From Gallionella sp. (GTDB lineage: Bacteria > Pseudomonadota > Gammaproteobacteria > Burkholderiales > Gallionellaceae), in contig PLWV01000008.1 in the NCBI GenBank assembly GCA_003153155.1, forward strand, positions 634 through 64,633: a DNA stretch of 64,000 nt, in the 5' to 3' direction. The translations under genes were made by a program, and so were the position numbers. The first letter of the stretch is position 1, and every line of letters begins with the position of its first letter. This document shows, one piece after another, positions 56,157 through 64,000 of this stretch. The notes beneath the pieces were generated by a model. It saw only the letters and a list, made by a program, of their open reading frames with translations, was not told the DNA's origin and made no database searches.

Positions 56157-56353
56157 AATCACTTTTAGAAATTCAAAAAATTGTACCTTGGTATCAGCGG
56201 CTAAATTACAGCAGAGCTTTCGAAAATGGCTTGAAAGACCCTTTGTATGGACACAAATGTTTAGCGCATTTTTATAATATGCAGGTGTTATATGCCACAT
56301 TACAACTTGTATTTTCTGTAGTTGCGATATTCTTTATCGCAGTGAATACATGA
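56153..56353 (+). CDS. small single-TM hypothetical protein
   Basis: A 66-aa frame starting [20 protein letters not shown], ending in one TM helix (about 44-64). It overlaps the preceding gene by ATGA and is AT-rich. The pair may be a mobile two-gene module between hemH and murI. Function unknown. Confidence 0.45.
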   Translation: MKSLLEIQKIVPWYQRLNYSRAFENGLKDPLYGHKCLAHFYNMQVLYATLQLVFSVVAIFFIAVNT

Positions 56354-56432
56354 GACACGCATCAAACACATTCCTCCAGTAGATACTGCCCGTCAGCATA
56401 GCGTGCTTATGCTACATTCTAAAACTCAAAGC

Positions 56433-57257
56433 ATGACCACCATAAATCCAATAGGCGTTTTCGATTCCGGTGTCGGCGGATTGTCGGTGCTGCGCGAGAT
56501 CCGCCGCGAGTTGCCGGGTGAAGACCTGCTGTATGTGGCGGATTCAGGCCATGCGCCGTATGGCGATAAATCCGGGCCATTGATCGAGGCAAGGTCGATT
56601 GCCATTGTCGAATTCCTGGTGAGCCAGCACGCCAAGGCCATCGTCGTGGCTTGCAACACGGCAACCGGTGTCGCGATAGAAACGTTGCGCGCAAGATTCT
56701 CGGTGCCTATCGTTGCGATGGAGCCCGCCGTCAAACCGGCGGCGATGCACACCAAATCCGGGGTGATCGGCGTGCTGGCCACCAGCGGGACGCTAGTCAG
56801 CAATAACTTTGCGAAGTTGCACGCGCGCTTCGGTGCTGATGTAAACATTTTGGTTCAGGCCTGCCCCGGACTTGTAGAACAGGTGGAAGCCGGTGATCTG
56901 TCCGGTGACAAAACCCGTGCATTGATCGAGCAGTATGTCTTGCCATTGTTGGCGCAGAAAGCCGACACCATCGTGCTGGGTTGCACGCACTACCCGTTCC
57001 TCGCCTCGCTGATACAGGAAATTGCTGGTTCATCGGTTGCTATCATTGACCCCGCCCCCGCCATTGCGCGGGAACTCCGGCGCCGGCTTGCCAGCATAAA
57101 ACAGTTATCACCCGAGGCGCGTGCCGGTACAGAACGGTTCTGGACCAGCGCTGCACCAGACGAAACGAAGCAAGTCATTTCGCAATTGTGGCAGGTGGAC
57201 GTTGAGGTGCTGGGCTTGCCGAACGTCTCCTCTGTCGAAGCGACTCTAAAGAACTAA
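56433..57257 (+). CDS. murI: glutamate racemase
   Basis: Makes D-glutamate for peptidoglycan. From ATG 56433 the protein is 274 aa. Two catalytic Cys are visible: VACNTATGVAIETL and LGCTHYPFLASLI; the N-terminal GVFDSGVGGLSVLREIRREL carries the conserved Asp-Ser pair. Starts at 56403 (GTG) or 56409 (ATG) are possible but add unconserved residues. Monocistronic after the two small genes. Confidence 0.96.
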   Translation: MTTINPIGVFDSGVGGLSVLREIRRELPGEDLLYVADSGHAPYGDKSGPLIEARSIAIVEFLVSQHAKAIVVACNTATGVAIETLRARFSVPIVAMEPAVKPAAMHTKSGVIGVLATSGTLVSNNFAKLHARFGADVNILVQACPGLVEQVEAGDLSGDKTRALIEQYVLPLLAQKADTIVLGCTHYPFLASLIQEIAGSSVAIIDPAPAIARELRRRLASIKQLSPEARAGTERFWTSAAPDETKQVISQLWQVDVEVLGLPNVSSVEATLKN

Positions 57258-57379
57258 CCATGCATACCGCGTGAATGCGCTGCTGAGCTGGAAAAAACAG
57301 GAATTTTCCCGTTGCACGGATAGCTGCTATGCTTAACCCGTGCTGAAGAAGTGGCACTGTTCAATTTAGGGATACGACC

Positions 57380-57880
57380 ATGACCAATCAATCACACCCT
57401 GCTGGCTTTCACCCCATCCGCCGCGACCGGCTACCGCTGGAAACGGTAATGGACAGCTACAAAACCAAGGGCAAACTTCCCGAGCCGACGGTCTGTCCGG
57501 ACTGTGGCGCGGTGTTTCACGCCGGCCACTGGCAATGGTTGGCAAAACCTAAGGATGCGCATCAGACAACCTGCCCGGCCTGCCATCGCGTGCGCGATCA
57601 TTTCCCGGCGGGATATGTGTCGTTGGATGGTGAATTTTTCGCATCTCACGAACAGGAAATCCTGCAACTGATACGTCATCGGGAAGCGCAAGAAAAGGCG
57701 GGACACCCGTTGCAGCGCATCATGGCCATTGAGAAGACGAAACACGGCACCCTGGTGACCACCACCGACATCCATCTGGCGCGCGGCATCGGTGAAGCGT
57801 TGCACCATGCCTATCAAGGCGAACTGGAATTCCACTACAATTCTGATCAGAACCTGATGCGCGTCAGCTGGAGCCGCTAA
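57380..57880 (+). CDS. BCAM0308-like zinc-ribbon protein
   Basis: A 166-aa soluble protein with two CxxC pairs: VCPDCGAVFHAGHWQW and TCPACHRVRDHFPAGYV, likely one zinc ribbon. The C-terminal half contains HEQEILQLIRHREAQEKAGH and TTTDIHLARGIGEALHHAYQ, a probable alpha/beta domain like KH or NMD3-type RNA-binding segments. The pattern matches uncharacterised proteins annotated BCAM0308 family in betaproteobacteria. Function unknown; nucleic-acid binding is inferred. Confidence 0.75.
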   Translation: MTNQSHPAGFHPIRRDRLPLETVMDSYKTKGKLPEPTVCPDCGAVFHAGHWQWLAKPKDAHQTTCPACHRVRDHFPAGYVSLDGEFFASHEQEILQLIRHREAQEKAGHPLQRIMAIEKTKHGTLVTTTDIHLARGIGEALHHAYQGELEFHYNSDQNLMRVSWSR

Positions 57881-57894
57881 CGCCAAACGTGCGG

Positions 57895-58182
57895 CTAATC
57901 GTCGCTAAGGCGCGGTGACACACCTTCTGCCGGGTCACCGGTTTCCGGGTCTGTCCAGTCGGCGATGCCGATTTCCGCTTCTGCGTCTTCCACCGACTCG
58001 CCTTCTTCATAACCGTTGTCGTTTTGGCCCTCCATGTCCTGCATCGCCTCAAGCCGCGTGGGGAAAGGGCCATACAGTTTTTCGCTGAGCGTGTCCTGCC
58101 AGTAAAAGCCATCCGGCCGTTCGATCACCTGTGTTTGGTCGTTTTCGGATGGGGTAGGTGCAATAGGCTTAATGGTGGTCAT
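57895..58182 (-). CDS. small acidic hypothetical protein
   Basis: A 95-aa acidic protein from ATG 58182, with GGAGG 6 bases upstream. The central stretch VIERPDGFYWQDTLSEKLYG followed by PFPTRLEAMQDME is compact and likely folded; the rest is Glu/Asp/Gly rich. No family name is known to me with certainty. It is convergent with the zinc-ribbon gene. An upstream extension of the frame to 58227 is F2 repeat sequence and should not be counted. Confidence 0.65.
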   Translation of the reverse strand: MTTIKPIAPTPSENDQTQVIERPDGFYWQDTLSEKLYGPFPTRLEAMQDMEGQNDNGYEEGESVEDAEAEIGIADWTDPETGDPAEGVSPRLSDD

Positions 58183-58195
58183 CGTTACCTCCAAA

Positions 58196-58316
58196 TTATA
58201 ACCAGCCACTTGGTTGCCGTTAACCAATGACTTAGTTGGGGTAGTGTACCAACTTAGTCAGATGGCTATGCAAAGCCTTTTGGCGACCTAGTGGAATGGC
58301 TAGGGGTTTCATCAGT
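58196..58316. repeat. palindromic repeat (family F2) upstream of the acidic-protein gene
   Basis: TTATAACCAGCCACTTGG, then a hairpin GACTTAGTTGG / CCAACTTAGTC, ATGGCTATGCAAAGCCTTTT, and the end unit TGGAATGGCTAGGGGTTTCA. It shares all segments with 49928-50121 and 60251-60312. Intergenic. Confidence 0.8.
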
Positions 58317-58358
58317 GCATGGCGTGCAGATTAACCAACCTGTTAAACGCCATTTTTA

Positions 58359-58369
58359 GGGAACCTCTA
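58359..58369. repeat. solo F1 terminus at the orn stop codon
   Basis: GGGAACCTCTA, identical to the outer 11 bases of the F1 inverted repeat, overlaps the orn stop codon (58367-58369). The rest of an element is not visible, so this is a remnant or footprint. Confidence 0.45.
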
Positions 58370-58912
58370 GAGCTTGATAAAATGCTCGCGGTAATGTTTC
58401 ATCTCATTGATGGACTCGTAGATATCGGCCAGCGCCTCGTGCTTGCCGTGCTTTTTTACCCCCTGCGCTATTTCCGGCTTCCAGCGTTTGGCCAGTTCCT
58501 TGAGTGTGCTCACGTCGAGATTGCGGTAATGGAAGTAGTCTTCGAGCTTCGGCATCCAGCGTGCAAGGAAGCGGCGATCCTGACAGATGGAGTTGCCGCA
58601 CATCGGTGAGGTGCGCGTCGGCACATATTCCTTGAGGAACTCGACCATCTGCACTTCCACCGCCGCCTCGTCCAGCGTGGAGGCTTTCACTTTATCGATC
58701 AAACCGGATTTGGCGTGGGTGGATTTGTTCCATGCATCCATGCCGTCCAGCACGCTGTCCGGTTGATGTACCACCAGCACCGGAGCCTCGGCGATAGTTT
58801 CCAGATTGTTATCGGTAATCACCAGCGCGACTTCGATCACGCGATCGGTGTCCGGGCTTAAGCCGGTCATTTCCATATCTATCCAGATAAGGTAATTTTG
58901 ATTTTGTGCCAT
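58367..58912 (-). CDS. orn: oligoribonuclease
   Basis: DEDDh 3'-5' exonuclease that degrades di- to pentaribonucleotides, including pGpG from c-di-GMP. The 181-aa protein contains [20 protein letters not shown] (first Asp and Glu), [20 protein letters not shown] (Asp) and the C-terminal [20 protein letters not shown] (catalytic His and Asp). The stop codon coincides with an F1 repeat end. Divergent from the Ste24-type protease gene. Confidence 0.97.
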   Translation of the reverse strand: MAQNQNYLIWIDMEMTGLSPDTDRVIEVALVITDNNLETIAEAPVLVVHQPDSVLDGMDAWNKSTHAKSGLIDKVKASTLDEAAVEVQMVEFLKEYVPTRTSPMCGNSICQDRRFLARWMPKLEDYFHYRNLDVSTLKELAKRWKPEIAQGVKKHGKHEALADIYESINEMKHYREHFIKL

Positions 58913-58995
58913 AATTCGTACAGCAAAGATTTGAACGCGCAGACGCGTATTGTGTCACAAGCACGTCCCTTACGAACACTGAATCAACACCCCTC

Positions 58996-60252
58996 ATGAC
59001 CGCGACACAATTCTCCTTTATTTTCATCGCCGCCTTGGCGCTGACCACGCTGGCCAAGTTGTGGCTGGCGCGCCGTCATCTGGGGCATATTGCCGCGCAT
59101 CGCGCCGCCGTGCCGGAGGCGTTCCACGAAAAAGTCCAGCTTGGCGATCATCAAAAAGCAGCCGACTACACCTCTGCCAAGACGCGCTTCGACATGTTGG
59201 GAACGCTGTTCGATGCCGCGCTGTTGCTGGCCTTTACGCTGGGGGGCGGCATTCAATTCATCGCCGGACTTTGCAACGGCTGGTTCAGCTCCCCACTCAT
59301 GCAGGGCATGGCGACCATCGTCGCGGTGCTGGTGCTGTACTCGCTGCTGGAAGCCCCATTCAACCTGTACCGCACCTTCGTCATCGAAGCGCGTTTCGGT
59401 TTCAACAAAATGAGTTTCACGCTGTATCTGCTGGACGCGCTGAAAGGCACATTGATCGGTGCGATCCTCGGACTGCCGCTGCTGTTCGGCGTGTTGTGGC
59501 TGATGGAACGCATGGGCGAATACTGGTGGCTGTATGTTTGGCTGGTGTGGGTGACGTTTAACCTGCTCATCCTGTTCATCTACCCATCGTTCATCGCGCC
59601 GCTGTTCAATAAATTCTCGCCGCTGCAGGACGATGCAATGAAAACACGCATCGAATCCTTGCTCAATCGTTGCGGCTTTACCGCGCAAGGCTTGTTCGTG
59701 ATGGACGGCTCGAAGCGCAGCTCTCACGGCAATGCCTATTTCACCGGCTTCGGCAAAACCAAACGCATCGTGTTTTTTGACACGCTGCTGCAACGCTTGA
59801 GCATCAATGAAGTCGAGGCGGTATTGGCGCATGAACTGGGACATTTCAAACGCCGCCACGTGATGAAACGTATCGTGGCGACCTTTGCCCTGAGCCTGGG
59901 ATTCTTGTGGCTGCTTGGCCTGCTGATGCAAACCGCGTGGTTCTATCAGGGTCTGGGCGTCAGCACTCCCTCCACCGCGCTAGCGTTGCTGCTGTTCTTC
60001 ATGATCCTGCCGATATTCAGCTTTTTCCTGCATCCTTTGCTGTCGGCCTATTCGCGCAAACATGAATTCGAGGCCGACGCCTACGCCGCCAAGCAAACCG
60101 ACGCTGCCGACCTGGTCAACGCGCTGGTCAAGTTATATCAGGACAACGCGGCGACACTGACACCCGATCCGCTGTATTCCAAGTTTTACGATTCGCACCC
60201 ACCGGCCATGGCGCGCATCGCTCACCTGCAAGCCCCGCATCTTCAAACCTGA
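58996..60252 (+). CDS. M48 family metalloprotease (Ste24/CAAX protease-like)
   Basis: A 418-aa integral membrane zinc protease with about seven TM helices. The zinc motif HELGH lies in EAVLAHELGHFKRRHVMKRI, the third ligand Glu in RKHEFEADAYAAKQTDAADL. The N-terminal M48_N domain contains YTSAKTRFDMLGTLFDAALL and FGFNKMSFTLYLLDALKG. Bacterial members probably act in membrane-protein quality control. The stop codon (TGA) is in the end unit of an F2 repeat (CTGATGAAACAACTAGCC). Confidence 0.95.
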   Translation: MTATQFSFIFIAALALTTLAKLWLARRHLGHIAAHRAAVPEAFHEKVQLGDHQKAADYTSAKTRFDMLGTLFDAALLLAFTLGGGIQFIAGLCNGWFSSPLMQGMATIVAVLVLYSLLEAPFNLYRTFVIEARFGFNKMSFTLYLLDALKGTLIGAILGLPLLFGVLWLMERMGEYWWLYVWLVWVTFNLLILFIYPSFIAPLFNKFSPLQDDAMKTRIESLLNRCGFTAQGLFVMDGSKRSSHGNAYFTGFGKTKRIVFFDTLLQRLSINEVEAVLAHELGHFKRRHVMKRIVATFALSLGFLWLLGLLMQTAWFYQGLGVSTPSTALALLLFFMILPIFSFFLHPLLSAYSRKHEFEADAYAAKQTDAADLVNALVKLYQDNAATLTPDPLYSKFYDSHPPAMARIAHLQAPHLQT

Positions 60253-60312
60253 TGAAACAACTAGCCATCTGACTAGGTTGGTAAACTACACCAACCAAGT
60301 CATTGGTTATAG
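60251..60312. repeat. palindromic repeat (family F2), compact unit
   Basis: Read on the minus strand: ATAACCAATGACTTGG, hairpin GACTTGGTTGGT / ACCAACCTAGTC with loop GTAGTTT, then ATGGCTAGTTGTTTCATCAG. It occupies the gap between the M48 protease stop and the cytochrome c gene. Same order of parts as the copy at 58196. Confidence 0.85.
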
Positions 60313-60325
60313 AAAGGAGAACATT

Positions 60326-60631
60326 ATGAAACTGATGACCACGTTAATTCTGTTGTGCGCTGCAACAGCCGCATCGGCCAACCCCTTCCCGGACGGCAAT
60401 GCGCAGACCGGACAAAAATTGTTCGAGCAATACGATTGCAGCCGTTGCCATGCGAAAATGATGGGCGGCGATGGCAGCGCGATCTTCACCCGCTTCGATC
60501 GCAAGAGAAACAGCCCCGATGGGTTGATCGAGCAAATCGGCATCTGCAGCGGCAATGTCAACGCGCACTTTGCTTCGCAGGAAACGCAGGACCTCGCCGC
60601 ATATCTCAACATCTTTTACAAATTTAAATGA
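60326..60631 (+). CDS. small monoheme cytochrome c
   Basis: A 101-aa periplasmic cytochrome from ATG 60326 with AAGGAG 7 bases upstream. Signal peptide about 1-19 (ASA-NP). Haem motif CSRCH in FEQYDCSRCHAKMMGGDGSA; the C-terminal helix is QETQDLAAYLNIFYKFK. Met residues near the haem (AKMMGG) may ligate iron. The frame upstream to 60278 is F2 repeat. The next gene begins 9 bp downstream. Confidence 0.88.
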   Translation: MKLMTTLILLCAATAASANPFPDGNAQTGQKLFEQYDCSRCHAKMMGGDGSAIFTRFDRKRNSPDGLIEQIGICSGNVNAHFASQETQDLAAYLNIFYKFK

Positions 60632-60639
60632 GGCATACC

Positions 60640-60978
60640 ATGAACAAAGCGAGTGATTTAACCAGAAAGCAATGCAAACCCTGCGCACCCGGCACGCCGC
60701 CACTCTCGAATTCCGAGGCTGATAGTTTGATGCGGCAACTCGATGGCTGGCAGCGGCACGCTCAGCTGATCAACAAGACTTTCCACTTCAAGAATTATTA
60801 CCAGACCATCGCGTTCGTGAATGCGGTCGCATGGCTTTCGCACCGTGAGGATCACCACCCCAAACTCACTGTCGCCTATAACAGTTGCCAGGTGGAATAC
60901 ACCACCGACGCCATCCACGGCCTGTCGGAAAACGATTTCATCTGCGCCGCAAAAGTGGACACGCTATTCAAACTTTGA
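60640..60978 (+). CDS. phhB: pterin-4a-carbinolamine dehydratase
   Basis: Regenerates dihydrobiopterin-type cofactor by dehydrating 4a-hydroxytetrahydropterin. From ATG 60640 (GAGG upstream) 112 aa. Active-site motif HREDHHPKLTVAYNSCQVEY with the His-His pair, followed by TTDAIHGLSENDFICAAKVD (His and Asp). An earlier Met at 60628 overlaps the cytochrome stop. No phenylalanine hydroxylase gene is nearby. Confidence 0.93.
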   Translation: MNKASDLTRKQCKPCAPGTPPLSNSEADSLMRQLDGWQRHAQLINKTFHFKNYYQTIAFVNAVAWLSHREDHHPKLTVAYNSCQVEYTTDAIHGLSENDFICAAKVDTLFKL

Positions 60979-61916
60979 GCGAACCCTTCGACGCGGCTTC
61001 CGAAAAACTTTTGGCCGGGCACCCGCAGGACAGGCTTCTCAGCGCGCAGGTTGTTGCAGTGTTTGGCCGCCAATATCTGGTGCGCCTTGCCGACGGTAGC
61101 GAAATCGCCTGCCTGACGCGCGGCAAAAAAAGCGAAGTGGCATGCGGCGATGTGGTGGAAGTGCGACGCACAGCAGATCCTTCGACAGAGCTCAGGACAG
61201 GCGCTCAGGCAGTGATCGAACGCATCGCTCCGCGCCGCTCGCTGCTGCATCGCTCGGATGCCTTCCGCGAAAAACTCATCGCCGCGAACGTCACACAAAT
61301 CATCATCGTGGTCGCCGCCGAACCTTCATTCAGCGATGAGCTGCTGGCACGTTGTCTGGTCGCCGCATACGATCAAAAACTCGATGTGCTGATCGTGCTG
61401 AACAAATGCGATCTGTTGAATGCCGCAGCCGCCGCGCGCAAACGACTCATCCCCTATCGCGATATCGGCTATCGCGTGCTGGAACTCAGCGCGAAGCAGG
61501 ATGTAACTGCGTTACGCCCATTTCTGACCGGCCACACCAGCGTATTGGTCGGACAATCCGGCATGGGCAAATCCACCCTGATCAACGCGCTGCTGCCCGA
61601 CGCACAAGCCGCCACCCGCGAAATCTCTGCCGCGCTGGATTCCGGCAAACACACCACCACCCACGCACGACTGTACCGGATAGATGAAACCAGCAGCCTG
61701 ATCGACTGCCCCGGCGTGCAAGCTTTCGGCCTGCACCACCTGAGCTTCGGCGGGATAGAACAAGGGTTCGTGGAGTTTGCGCAGTATCTCGGTCAGTGCC
61801 GCTTTCACGACTGCCGCCACGTGCATGAACCGGGCTGCGCGTTACGCAACGCGGTTGCGGCCGGGAAGATCGATGCGCGCAGGTTAGAGTTGTTTCAGCA
61901 AATCGCCGGCAGGTAG
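60975..61916 (+). CDS. rsgA: ribosome small subunit-dependent GTPase RsgA
   Basis: Circularly permuted GTPase that checks maturation of the 30S subunit. The OB domain (QVVAVFGRQYLVRLADG) is followed by the GTPase motifs in permuted order, NKCD, GQSGMGKSTLINAL (G1) and DCPGVQAFG (G3), then the C-terminal zinc knuckle CRFHDCRHVHEPGCAL. I place the start at TTG 60975, overlapping the phhB stop (313 aa); ATG 60885 would sit inside phhB. Two short repeats are translated near the N-terminus: the F2 core (ASEKLLAGHPQDR) and a DPSTELRTGAQ insert. Confidence 0.92.
   Translation: MSEPFDAASEKLLAGHPQDRLLSAQVVAVFGRQYLVRLADGSEIACLTRGKKSEVACGDVVEVRRTADPSTELRTGAQAVIERIAPRRSLLHRSDAFREKLIAANVTQIIIVVAAEPSFSDELLARCLVAAYDQKLDVLIVLNKCDLLNAAAAARKRLIPYRDIGYRVLELSAKQDVTALRPFLTGHTSVLVGQSGMGKSTLINALLPDAQAATREISAALDSGKHTTTHARLYRIDETSSLIDCPGVQAFGLHHLSFGGIEQGFVEFAQYLGQCRFHDCRHVHEPGCALRNAVAAGKIDARRLELFQQIAGR
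61000..61025. repeat. in-frame copy of the F2 core in rsgA, with a second repeat at 61179-61202
   Basis: CCGAAAAACTTTTGGCCGGG then CACCCG, complementary to the 26-bp core at 50049. The separate sequence CCTTCGACAGAGCTCAGGAC at 61179 is a second small repeat, of a type common in environmental proteobacteria, also read in frame. Confidence 0.75.
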
Positions 61917-61925
61917 GGGCGCGAT

Positions 61926-62136
61926 TTAACCAGCGACTTGGCTAGCGTCTTTTGCCAGCTTAGTCGAGTGGCTATGCAAAGCCATCGCGCTCTGATTTAT
62001 TCCCGCATCAAAAAAGGGCGTGATGCAACAAAGTCAGGCAATCCACTGGTGAAACAACTAGCCATCCCACTAAGCAATCAGCCGAAGAACTTTTGGCCGG
62101 GCACCCGAAAGACGATTGCCAAGTGGTTGGTTATAT
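61926..62136. repeat. palindromic repeat array (family F2) downstream of rsgA
   Basis: First unit TTAACCAGCGACTTGGCTAG with AGTCGAGTGGCTATGCAAAG; second unit (62050-62136) is the inverse of 50025-50107, with core CCGAAGAACTTTTGGCCGGG. Its stem CACTAAGCAATC / GATTGCCAAGTG differs from the 50 kb copy by paired changes that keep base pairing. It fills the 257-bp gap between convergent rsgA and the DUF1415 gene. Confidence 0.85.
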
Positions 62137-62173
62137 CCAGCAAGCAGGATGTGGAATTGACACAATCGCACCC

Positions 62174-62725
62174 TTACAACACATCCAATCCCAACCGCTT
62201 CCACCCCTCGTGCCCCAGCTCCTTCAGCGTCTCAACATTATTATCAACGATCTGATCCGCGTCTGGGAAAGCCGCCACGGCGCGATCCACACTTTCCTCG
62301 CGCAACAGATGCAGCGTGGGGTAAGGCGAACGATTGGTGTAATTCTCAATGTCGTCCGGTACAGTGCCCGCAAATTGATACTGCGGATGGAGGCTGGCAA
62401 TCTGGAATTCATCATTAAACTCCGGCTCCGCTACTGCGATATCAACCGTGTCCAGAAAATCATTGAAGTCGAGAAAGTCGGTGAGCACGTAGGGATGGAT
62501 CAACAACGTGGTGTCGATCTTCTCGGGATCGGCATCTTGCAGGGCGCGCAATTCACTTATCAACTCTTCCAGCAATGCCTCCGGCGTAGCTGCCGTGCTG
62601 ACCACATAACGTATCTGCTTCTTGACGTGCACGGCTTTGGCGAAGGGACACAGGTTGAGGCCGATAACGGCTTTTTCCAGCCAGAGTTGGGTGGCGGCGA
62701 TGATGGTTTCTGCTTTGGCTGGCAT
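62174..62725 (-). CDS. DUF1415 family protein
   Basis: A 183-aa soluble protein of the DUF1415 family with the N-terminal signature WLEKAVIGLNLCPFAKAVHV, the central DTTLLIHPYVLTDFLDFNDF and HPQYQFAGTVPDDIENYTNR, and PYPTLHLLREESVDRAV. The conserved Cys in NLCPFA may be functional, but the role is unknown. It lies 12 bp after srkA on the same strand, so probably co-transcribed. Confidence 0.9.
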   Translation of the reverse strand: MPAKAETIIAATQLWLEKAVIGLNLCPFAKAVHVKKQIRYVVSTAATPEALLEELISELRALQDADPEKIDTTLLIHPYVLTDFLDFNDFLDTVDIAVAEPEFNDEFQIASLHPQYQFAGTVPDDIENYTNRSPYPTLHLLREESVDRAVAAFPDADQIVDNNVETLKELGHEGWKRLGLDVL

Positions 62726-62737
62726 TCGGTTTTTTTC

Positions 62738-63727
62738 CTAGGTAATCCACAATGGAGGTTCATCCATCAGCGCGATCTGTTCGCGCAATTCCAGGATGCG
62801 GTCTTGCCAATAGCGTTGGGTATTGAACCAGGGGAAAGCGGCGAGAAAGGCCGGATCATCCCAGCGCCGGGCGATCCATGCAGCGTAATGTATCAGGCGC
62901 AAAGTGCGCAGCGCCTCGATTAGATGCAGCTCACGCGGATCGAAGTCGTAAAAATCCTCATAGCCGGCAAGCAGGTCGGCGAGTTGCCGGGTCATTTCGG
63001 CGCGCTCGCCGGACAGCAGCATCCACAAATCCTGAATGGCCGGCCCCATGCGGCTGTCGTCAAAATCCACAAAGTGCGGGCCGGCGGCAGTCCACAGCAC
63101 GTTGCCGACATGGCAGTCGCCATGCAGACGCAACGTTCGAACTGTGCCGGCACGGTCGAAGCAGCGCCGCACACCATCCAGTGCCTGCGCGACTACGCCG
63201 CGATAAACTTCGATGAGTTCTGCCGGAATGAAATCATGCTCCAACAGGTAAGCACTCGGTTCCACACCGAAGCTCTGGATGTCCAGCGTGGGACGCTCGA
63301 GATAAGGCTCCAGCGCGCCGACGGCATGTATGCGACCGATGAAGCGTCCCATCCATTCCAGCGTCTCGCGGTTGTCCAGCTCCGGCGCGCGACCGCCGTG
63401 TTTGGTGAACACGGAAAAACGGAAGCCGTTGAATGCGTGCAGCGTGTGACCGTTGATTTCCAGTGCGGGCACAACGGGAATTTCGCGCTCGACCAGTGTC
63501 GCGACAAAGGCATGCTCTTCCAGAATGGCCGCATCAGACCAGCGTGCGGGGCGATAAAACTTGGCGACCAAGGGCGGGCCGTCTTCCATGCCCGCCTGAT
63601 AGACGCGGTTTTCATAGCTATTGAGGGCAAGCAAGCGACCATCCCCGCGCAAACCGATACTGCCCAACGCATCCAATACGGAATCTGGAGTGAGTGCAGA
63701 GAATGGTTGGGCGCGCATGTGAGGCAT
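62738..63727 (-). CDS. srkA: stress response kinase A (SrkA/YihE family)
   Basis: Ser/Thr kinase-like protein of the APH phosphotransferase fold, protecting cells in stress. From ATG 63727 the protein is 329 aa (E. coli 328). Motifs: NSYENRVYQAGMEDGPPLVA and KFYRP (nucleotide-binding Lys), catalytic loop LRLHGDCHVGNVLW (HGD-x4-N), and the metal-binding FVDFDDSRMGP. The frame continues upstream to 63778 without homology. Confidence 0.95.
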   Translation of the reverse strand: MPHMRAQPFSALTPDSVLDALGSIGLRGDGRLLALNSYENRVYQAGMEDGPPLVAKFYRPARWSDAAILEEHAFVATLVEREIPVVPALEINGHTLHAFNGFRFSVFTKHGGRAPELDNRETLEWMGRFIGRIHAVGALEPYLERPTLDIQSFGVEPSAYLLEHDFIPAELIEVYRGVVAQALDGVRRCFDRAGTVRTLRLHGDCHVGNVLWTAAGPHFVDFDDSRMGPAIQDLWMLLSGERAEMTRQLADLLAGYEDFYDFDPRELHLIEALRTLRLIHYAAWIARRWDDPAFLAAFPWFNTQRYWQDRILELREQIALMDEPPLWIT

Positions 63728-64000
63728 TGTACGGCAGCACACCAGCGGCTTGTTGCTCAAACAGCGTGGCACGACCAACCATGATGTGAGATGCCTATGT
63801 GCTCCGGTGATTTACGGGAATCGTGGTGCATCGAATGCACCCTACCCCGCATCCTTGAAGTACCCTGCGGGGCACAAATGAATTAGTTGCGATTTATCCG
63901 CGTAGCGTATCCAAATAAAGCCTCGTATATCATTGACAAACATACAAGACCACGCATACCATAAGGGCGCGTTTAGCTGTAACTCCAATACAGAATGGGG
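63728..64000. other. intergenic region at the right edge
   Basis: No gene, tRNA or recognisable element. Two small hairpins are visible: GGTGCAT-CGA-ATGCACC near 63823 and CCCCGCA / TGCGGGG around 63847-63874. The region probably holds the srkA promoter. Confidence 0.4.

Noticed and set aside
58984-59931. Minus-strand 315-codon frame opposite the M48 protease gene
   Set aside because: Gln/His/Arg-rich shadow; the plus strand has a complete M48 protease with HELGH.
63779-64000. tRNA or small RNA gene at the right edge
   Set aside because: Hairpins are short and no cloverleaf with a T-loop (GGTTCGA) or acceptor stem could be drawn.

Overview
The window reads as chromosome of a betaproteobacterium of the Nitrosomonadales/Gallionellaceae type (iron- or sulfur-oxidising, denitrifying lithotrophs). 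This is inferred from gene order, family-typical proteins and the mix of respiratory genes; no rRNA gene or species marker is present. No tRNA, rRNA, CRISPR array, phage or transposase gene was seen.

Layout. (1) 1-8.7 kb, housekeeping, mostly minus strand: folP (5' end only), ftsH, rlmE, yhbY (plus), greA, carB, carA. (2) 8.8-11.0 kb, a small integron-like cassette array without integrase (attC-like sites, three orphan genes), bounded by truncated gene remnants. (3) 11.0-17.2 kb, an SCO protein, a small secreted protein and a CusB/CusA metal efflux pair. (4) 17.2-22.5 kb, copper nitrite reductase nirK, a small cytochrome c, and two haem A synthase paralogues around a pentapeptide-repeat protein. 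(5) 22.6-30.4 kb, a nitric-oxide-response island: three hemerythrin-like proteins, two DUF2249 proteins, NnrS, an NnrS/haem-copper-oxidase-like 12-TM protein and several unknown genes. (6) 30.4-41.5 kb, a minus-strand respiratory cluster: two small single-TM proteins, a CuA subunit and a B-type haem-copper catalytic subunit whose active-site Tyr is replaced (NO-reductase-like), cyoE, SCO/SenC, and two cytochrome b fusions, one to [2Fe-2S]-ferredoxin reductase and one to 2[4Fe-4S]-MvhD, around a second haem-copper-like protein lacking the helix VII His pair. (7) 42-64 kb, a SirB protein, a large surface protease-like protein, dapB, bamE, recN, nadK, two diheme-cytochrome/membrane-protein loci, hrcA, hemH, murI, orn, a Ste24-type protease, phhB, rsgA and srkA.

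How the parts fit. NirK makes NO; the B-type oxidase-like enzyme, with haem supplied through CyoE/CtaA and copper through SCO proteins, may reduce it; NnrS, hemerythrins and DUF2249 proteins would bind or respond to NO. A shared 21-bp dyad (ACATGTA-N7-TACATGT), resembling NsrR/Rrf2 operators, occurs at exactly three places: upstream of the nirK-linked cytochrome c, between the divergent hemerythrin/DUF2249 genes, and upstream of the respiratory cluster. This suggests one NO-responsive regulon.

The window is also rich in non-coding repeats: a 7-bp tandem array touching the folP start codon; a terminal-inverted-repeat (MITE-like) family that borders or supplies stop codons; and a palindromic family with compensatory stem changes, present between genes, nested in a MITE, and inserted in frame within several proteins (the surface protease-like protein, cytochrome b561, RsgA).
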